NCBI GenBank assembly: GCA_020216805.1
Contig: JAIWNN010000093.1
Location: forward strand, 1 to 10,000
DNA: 10,000 nucleotides
From: Desulfarculus sp.
GTDB taxonomy: Bacteria; Desulfobacterota; Desulfarculia; Desulfarculales; Desulfarculaceae
Direction: 5' to 3'
Position 1 is the stretch's first letter; every line of letters begins with the position of its first letter. Positions 5,684 through 10,000 of this stretch are shown one piece after another. Position numbers and translations under genes: made by a program. The notes under the pieces were generated by a model. It worked only from the letters and a program-made list of their open reading frames with translations, had not been told where the DNA came from and made no database searches.

Positions 5684-5832
5684 GGCGGCAGCGCATCGCC
5701 GCCCAGTTCGAGCCCGGCGACGGGCGGGGTGGCGTGCTTTGTCGCCGACCGCTGGTCGGCGAGGAGGAACCTCGGCCTCCGCCCCGGGCCCGCGAAGCGA
5801 TGCCGCCGCCGGAGGGACGGGAGACCCCCCGT
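5684..5832 (+). other. Gene-free GC-rich block with consecutive perfect hairpins
   Basis: There is no convincing protein gene. Successive inverted repeats are GGCGGC/GCCGCC (5684-5689 with 5698-5703), GCCCG-GCGA-CGGGC with a GNRA tetraloop (5712-5725), CGCCGACC-GCT-GGTCGGCG (5743-5761), CGAGG-AGGAA-CCTCG (5760-5774), CCTCCG/CGGAGG (5776-5781 with 5810-5815) and ACGGG/CCCGT (5817-5821 with 5828-5832). It could be a structured RNA, on either strand, or the leader upstream of the riboswitch. High GC produces hairpins readily, so this is weak. No known RNA family (RNase P, tmRNA, SRP, 6S) fits by eye. Confidence 0.3.
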
Positions 5833-5892
5833 GGCGGCGCGTCCAATCAGCGTTTTTGCACGAGCGAAAGGGAAGGCGGATCCTTGGGACCT

Positions 5893-6052
5893 GCCTTGTT
5901 GGTGCCCACGGGCGCAAGAGGGCAGCCGGTGCGATTCCGGCGCGGTCCCGCCGCGGCAACCGGGTACGAAAGCCGCGATCATGCCACTGTCGGTCCTGCC
6001 GGCGGGAAGGCGCGGACGGTGGGTTGATCCGGGAGCCAGAAGACCTGCCCAC
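5893..6052 (+). ncRNA. Cobalamin (B12) riboswitch aptamer
   Basis: Binds a coenzyme form of vitamin B12 in the mRNA leader and changes downstream expression. Family hallmarks occur in order: the 5' GGTGCCCACGGGCGCAAGAGG stretch region near 5901-5921, GCCGGTGCGATTCCGGC (P4 hairpin) near 5925-5941, CGGTCCCGCCGCGGCAACCG (core and L5) to 5961, GCCACTG at 5983-5989, GGGAAGG at 6004-6010, GATCCGGGAGCCAGAAGACC around 6026-6045, and the B12 box AGCCAGAAGACCTGCC at 6034-6049. It is on the plus strand and is followed by a terminator. Ends are approximate. No cobalamin gene follows: the next intact gene is convergent. The gene it should control is not visible. Confidence 0.93.
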
Positions 6053-6134
6053 CGTATCGCCCGCTCCCAACCGGCGGAGCACCGGAGGAGCAGTCCGGCG
6101 GGCATTGGGATGGATGAAGAAGACGGGTGCAACC

Positions 6135-6169
6135 CCCCCAGCCGACCTGGCTGGGGGATCGTTATTTTT
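6135..6169 (+). terminator. Intrinsic terminator of the cobalamin riboswitch leader
   Basis: CCCCCAGCC (6135-6143) pairs perfectly with GGCTGGGGG (6149-6157) around a 5-nt loop, then GTTATTTTT. It starts about 85 nt after the B12 box and is oriented plus, as for the expression platform of a transcription-attenuating riboswitch. I did not find a clear anti-terminator. It would limit transcription toward the 3' end of the regulator gene. Confidence 0.85.
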
Positions 6170-6346
6170 CGTCAGGGCGACAACCTTGCTCATCGCCGCG
6201 TCCTAGCCGCTGAACGCCCTGGTGGCGCGCAGCCTGGTCGCGCCGGTGGTCATTTTCCTGCCGATGCGGCCAAGGGGAGCGCTATGAACCCGGCCGCGAC
6301 CGGTCGACCCGTGCTGGCCTGCCGTCTCTTTGCCGACGCCAGCCGG
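6170..6346 (+). other. Riboswitch-controlled region without an intact gene; possible gene remnant
   Basis: This is where a riboswitch-controlled gene should start, but no complete gene is present. One frame reads RATTLLIAAS, a TAG stop (6203-6205), then PLNALVARSLVAPVVIFLP and on to a TGA at 6285-6287. That hydrophobic stretch could be a decayed end of a membrane protein; I cannot name a family with confidence. The TGA overlaps an ATG at 6284 that has AAGGGGAG just ahead, like a coupled gene junction. The frame from that ATG runs to 6643 but from 6347 on it is only the antisense of the regulator gene. So either a small unknown peptide, a remnant, or a non-coding transcript. Confidence 0.35.
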
Positions 6347-7717
<1,371 letters not shown>

Positions 7718-7755
7718 GTCTCCTCCGGGCCGGGGGTCGCGGGGCGGGGCCGGGG

Positions 7756-7805
7756 TTGACCGGCCGGCTCGCCTATTACATCCCCCAGGCGGGGCCGCCG
7801 GTCAA
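7756..7805 (-). promoter_or_regulatory. Promoter of the NtrX-type gene, with a flanking inverted repeat
   Basis: On the minus strand TTGACC (complement of 7800-7805) and TGTAAT (complement of 7775-7780, five of six) form a sigma-70-like promoter with a long 19-nt spacer. The 8-bp inverted repeat TTGACCGG (7756-7763) and CCGGTCAA (7798-7805) surrounds the -10 box and overlaps the -35 box. Repeat centres are 42 bp apart, four helical turns. This could be an operator. Confidence 0.4.
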
Positions 7806-7875
7806 GGGCGGAGTGGGCCCTTTGCCGGCGGCGACGGCGGGGGAGGCGGAGGCGGGGGTGGGCGATGGTTGGCGG

Positions 7876-8022
7876 TCAGTTGCCCGGGGTCAGAGATCCA
7901 TGTTGGAGGCAGAGTTGTTTGACCAGGGCCAGGCGCTCGCCCAGGCTCAACTCGAAGTAGAGCCGGGAACAGACCAGGGCCGAGACGATCTCGCGCCAGA
8001 GTTGACGATGGTTGGCCGGCAT
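7876..8022 (-). CDS. 48-residue protein of unknown function
   Basis: I do not recognise this protein. It is a short open frame with strong start signals: a perfect AAGGAGGT (complement of 8028-8035), 5 nt, then ATG. The product begins MPANHRQLWREIVSALVCSR and continues LYFELSLGERLALVKQLCLQ, ending HGSLTPGN. It looks like two amphipathic helices with a short turn, with two Cys (18 and 38), no signal peptide and no membrane segment. It is preceded by a sigma-28-like promoter and lies between murA and the NtrX-type gene in the same direction, about 160 nt before the latter, which has its own promoter. A role with motility is only a guess from the promoter. It shares the Leu/Arg/Val spacing of the frame at 232-432. 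Confidence 0.75.
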   Translation of the reverse strand: MPANHRQLWREIVSALVCSRLYFELSLGERLALVKQLCLQHGSLTPGN

Positions 8023-8052
8023 GGTGGACCTCCTTGTCCGGGTTCATCCATC

Positions 8053-8080
8053 TTATCGGCGCAAGCTCACAAAGACTTGA
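8053..8080 (-). promoter_or_regulatory. Sigma-28 (FliA)-like promoter of the 48-aa gene
   Basis: On the minus strand an exact GCCGATAA (complement of 8053-8060) is preceded, 12 nt upstream, by TCAAGTCT (complement of 8073-8080); the FliA consensus is TAAAGTTT, about 11 nt, GCCGATAA. The -10 is perfect; the -35 has five of eight matches and the spacing is one nt long. I see no good sigma-70 -35 box for the overlapping TAAGAT. Leader about 25 nt. Confidence 0.5.
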
Positions 8081-8105
8081 GTTTTTCTTTGCGCGTCCAC
8101 CGCGG

Positions 8106-8138
8106 AAAGGCGACCCGGCGTCCCACGCAACCGCCTTT
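8106..8138 (-). terminator. Nested hairpin between murA and the 48-aa gene
   Basis: AAAGGCG (complement arm 8132-8138) pairs with CGCCTTT (complement arm 8106-8112) and encloses GCGT-GGG-ACGC (8118-8128). The 3' arm ends in TTT but no longer U-run follows, so termination of murA transcripts here is only possible. Confidence 0.35.
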
Positions 8139-8194
8139 GGACAGGGGAGCCGGGGAAGAACCTTTCGCCCCCCCATCTGCTCCCGCGTTCTCGC

Positions 8195-9466
8195 TCATGC
8201 CTTCCCCGGTCCGGGCTCGGCCACGCGGCGGATGCTGGCCCCGGCGGCGACCAGTTTTTGGTCGATGCGCTCGTAGCCCCGGTCCAGGTGGTAGACGCGG
8301 CTGATCTCGGTGGTGCCCTCGGCGGCCAGGGCGGCCAGGACCAGGCAGGCGCTGGCGCGCAGATCGGTGGCCATGACCGGGGCGCCGGTGAGCTTGCGCG
8401 CGCCCTTGACCACGGCGGTGGAGCCGGTGACTTCGATGTTGGCCCCCAGGCGGCGCAGCTCGCTGGTGTGCATCAGGCGGTTTTCGAAGATGGTCTCCTG
8501 GAAGACGGCGCTGCCGGTGGACAGGGCCATCAGGGCCATGAGCTGGGCCTGCATGTCGGTGGGAAAGCCGGGGTAGGGGCCGGTGATGATGGTGACCGGC
8601 TTGGGCGCGCGCCGGGCGCTGACCACCAGGCCCTTGGGGGTGGGTTGGAAGCGCAGGCCGGCCTCCTTGAGCTTGGCGATGACCGCGGTCATGTGCTCCA
8701 CCGGGGCGTCGGCGATGGTCAGCTCACCCCGGGTGATGCCGGCGGCGACCATGTAGGTGCCGGCCTCGATGCGGTCGGGCATGACGGTGTGCTCCAAGGG
8801 AGCCAGCTCGTCCACGCCGTCGATGATCACGGTGGCGGTGCCCGCGCCTTGGATGCGGGCCCCGGCGGCGTTGAGCGCCCGGGCCAGGTCCACCACCTCG
8901 GGCTCGCGGGCGGCGTTGCGCAGCACGGTCCGGCCCTTGGCCAAGGTGGCGGCCATGATCAGGTTCTCGGTGCCGGTGACGGTGACCAGGTCCATGGTGA
9001 TCTCGGCGCCTTTCAGGCGCTTGGCCGAGGCCAGGACGTAACCGCCGGCCAGCTCGATCTTGGCCCCCAGGGCGGCCAGGCCCTTGAGGTGCTGGTCCAC
9101 CGGGCGCTCGCCGATGGCGCAACCGCCGGGGAGCGAAACCCGGGCCTGGCCGGCCTTGGCCACCAGGGGCCCCAGGCAGAGCACCGAGGCCCGCATGGTC
9201 TTGACCAGGTCGTAGGGGGCCTCCACCCCCTCGGCGGCGCTGGTGTCGATCCACAACTCGTCGCCGCGGGACTCGGTCCGGGCCCCCAGCATGGTCAACA
9301 GCCGACCCATGGTGCGCACGTCGCGCAGGTCGGGAACGTTCTTGAGATGGCAGCGGCCCCGGGTCAGCAGGGTGGCGCACATCAGGGGCAGGGTGGCGTT
9401 CTTGGCCCCGGCCACCTTGACCCGCCCCACCAGGGGATTGCCGCCCTCGATCACCAGCTTGTCCAT
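8195..9466 (-). CDS. murA: UDP-N-acetylglucosamine 1-carboxyvinyltransferase, MurA (423 aa)
   Basis: First committed step of peptidoglycan synthesis in the cytoplasm: transfers enolpyruvate from phosphoenolpyruvate to UDP-N-acetylglucosamine. The target of fosfomycin. Catalytic residues are visible: K22-N23 in [10 protein letters not shown], the loop cysteine C116 in [15 protein letters not shown]304 in [10 protein letters not shown]370 in TDLRAS and R396 in HLDRGYE. The presence of Cys in the loop (not Asp) predicts fosfomycin sensitivity at the enzyme level. Length and both inside-out alpha/beta domains fit the family. GGAGGAG lies before ATG at 9466. The gene stands apart from other murein genes. 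A promoter with an extended -10 lies directly upstream, so it need not depend on the preceding C_GCAxxG_C_C gene. Confidence 0.98.
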   Translation of the reverse strand: MDKLVIEGGNPLVGRVKVAGAKNATLPLMCATLLTRGRCHLKNVPDLRDVRTMGRLLTMLGARTESRGDELWIDTSAAEGVEAPYDLVKTMRASVLCLGPLVAKAGQARVSLPGGCAIGERPVDQHLKGLAALGAKIELAGGYVLASAKRLKGAEITMDLVTVTGTENLIMAATLAKGRTVLRNAAREPEVVDLARALNAAGARIQGAGTATVIIDGVDELAPLEHTVMPDRIEAGTYMVAAGITRGELTIADAPVEHMTAVIAKLKEAGLRFQPTPKGLVVSARRAPKPVTIITGPYPGFPTDMQAQLMALMALSTGSAVFQETIFENRLMHTSELRRLGANIEVTGSTAVVKGARKLTGAPVMATDLRASACLVLAALAAEGTTEISRVYHLDRGYERIDQKLVAAGASIRRVAEPGPGKA

Positions 9467-9483
9467 GGCTCCTCCTGCCCGAT

Positions 9484-9492
9484 CTTATACCA
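9484..9492 (-). promoter_or_regulatory. Extended -10 promoter element before murA
   Basis: TGGTATAAG on the minus strand fits an extended -10 (TGnTATAAT). No good -35 box is visible at 17 nt. The start would lie about 10-15 nt before the ATG, leaving just enough for the GGAGGAG ribosome binding site. Confidence 0.45.
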
Positions 9493-9527
9493 GAAGCCGG
9501 GGAAGGCGGCTCGGGCGGAGCGGGCGG

Positions 9528-9992
9528 CTAGAGCTGCCCCTCGGCCTTGGCCCGCTCCAGGATCTCGCCCAGGGCCCGGGCGGTGTCGCCCACCAGTTGG
9601 CGGCAGATGACCCGGCGGCTGTCGGGCTGGCCGTAGAACTGCTTGACCGCCTCCCGGTCGCGCCAGTCGCAGCGGGCGATGTCGCGGCAGTCCACCGAGC
9701 CGAACGGGGCGGTCAGCTCCTCGAAACGGCGCACCATCCGGGCCGAGAGCTTCCACATCAGGGGCGACTCCTGGCCGCTGGGGTCGGCCCGGCTGAAGAG
9801 CCCGGAGAGCATGGCCACCGCCCCGGTGAGGCAGCCGCAGACCCGGCCGCTGCTGGCCACTCCCCCCCCAAAGGCCCCCAATGACTTGACGACCTCGGGC
9901 CGGTCCAGGCCCAGGGACTCCAGGCCGGCGGCGGCCACCGCCTGGCTGCAATGCATGCGCTGCATGAACAGCTCCATCGCCTTCTGGCTCAT
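9528..9992 (-). CDS. C_GCAxxG_C_C family protein (154 aa)
   Basis: Member of a Cys-rich family common in anaerobes and suspected of redox or metal roles; the reaction is not known. Family features: helix with HCSQAV (Cys15), FGGGVASSGRVCGCLTGA (Cys52, Cys54; residues 41-58) and the later cysteines C102 and C108 in GSVDCRDIARCDW, with C130 in the last part. The usual family pattern around the second Cys is CGAxTG; here it is CGCLTG, an extra Cys in place of Ala. ATG at 9992 is preceded only by GAGCAG and lies 8 nt from the edge of the window, so an upstream start cannot be excluded. Transcribed toward murA, about 60 nt ahead of it. No signal peptide or membrane segment is visible. Confidence 0.88.
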   Translation of the reverse strand: MSQKAMELFMQRMHCSQAVAAAGLESLGLDRPEVVKSLGAFGGGVASSGRVCGCLTGAVAMLSGLFSRADPSGQESPLMWKLSARMVRRFEELTAPFGSVDCRDIARCDWRDREAVKQFYGQPDSRRVICRQLVGDTARALGEILERAKAEGQL

Positions 9993-10000
9993 CTGCTCGG

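Noticed and set aside
5596..6193. Minus-strand frames of 170-178 codons opposite the riboswitch
   Set aside because: They are complementary to conserved riboswitch sequence, lack start signals and have no recognisable domain.
7820..7866. G-rich purine stretch between the 48-aa gene and the regulator gene
   Set aside because: Runs of G are uneven and fewer than four runs of three or more are well spaced; likely composition only.
8258..9610. 450-codon plus-strand frame antisense to murA
   Set aside because: Low-complexity Gly/His/Gln composition; murA with all catalytic residues is on the other strand.

Overview
The window is very GC-rich. It reads like an anaerobic, probably flagellated Desulfobacterota (old Deltaproteobacteria) chromosome, possibly a Desulfarculales-type lineage. 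That placement is inferred from composition and gene families (an HDOD protein, an NtrX-type sigma-54 regulator, a C_GCAxxG_C_C protein, a cobalamin riboswitch, a YprB-like nuclease), not from a marker phylogeny. Most genes are ordinary chromosomal housekeeping genes. I see no transposase, CRISPR array, phage gene or defence gene.

Layout. Positions 1-640: an AT-richer left edge, a tRNA-Ser(GGA) gene on the minus strand with its own promoter and terminator, and a possible 66-codon minus-strand gene starting at TTG. Positions 638-1326: an exported coiled-coil protein with promoter and terminator. Positions 1341-2165: a DEDDy RNase H-like nuclease (YprB family). Positions 2284-3463: a two-gene minus-strand operon with a small unrecognised domain protein followed by an HDOD protein. 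Its promoter stands back to back with that of a tolC-like gene (3611-4987), which overlaps holC (DNA polymerase III chi, 4984-5415).

Positions 5436-5647 hold the gene for the 30-residue ribosomal protein bS22 (AURKAIP1/COX24 domain), missed by length-filtered gene calling, with promoter, leader and terminator-like hairpin. Positions 5648-6346 carry no intact protein gene. They hold a GC-rich block of hairpins, a clear cobalamin riboswitch on the plus strand and an intrinsic terminator. The next gene is in the opposite orientation (an NtrX-type regulator, 6347-7717), so the riboswitch has no visible sense target.

The right third is all minus strand: a C_GCAxxG_C_C protein (9528-9992), murA (8195-9466), a 48-residue unknown protein with a perfect Shine-Dalgarno and a sigma-28-like promoter (7876-8022), and the NtrX-type regulator. 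The points most worth following are the orphan riboswitch aimed at the 3' end of the regulator gene, the small-protein genes with GCCGATAA boxes upstream, and the bS22 leader whose 5' end can pair with its own ribosome binding site.
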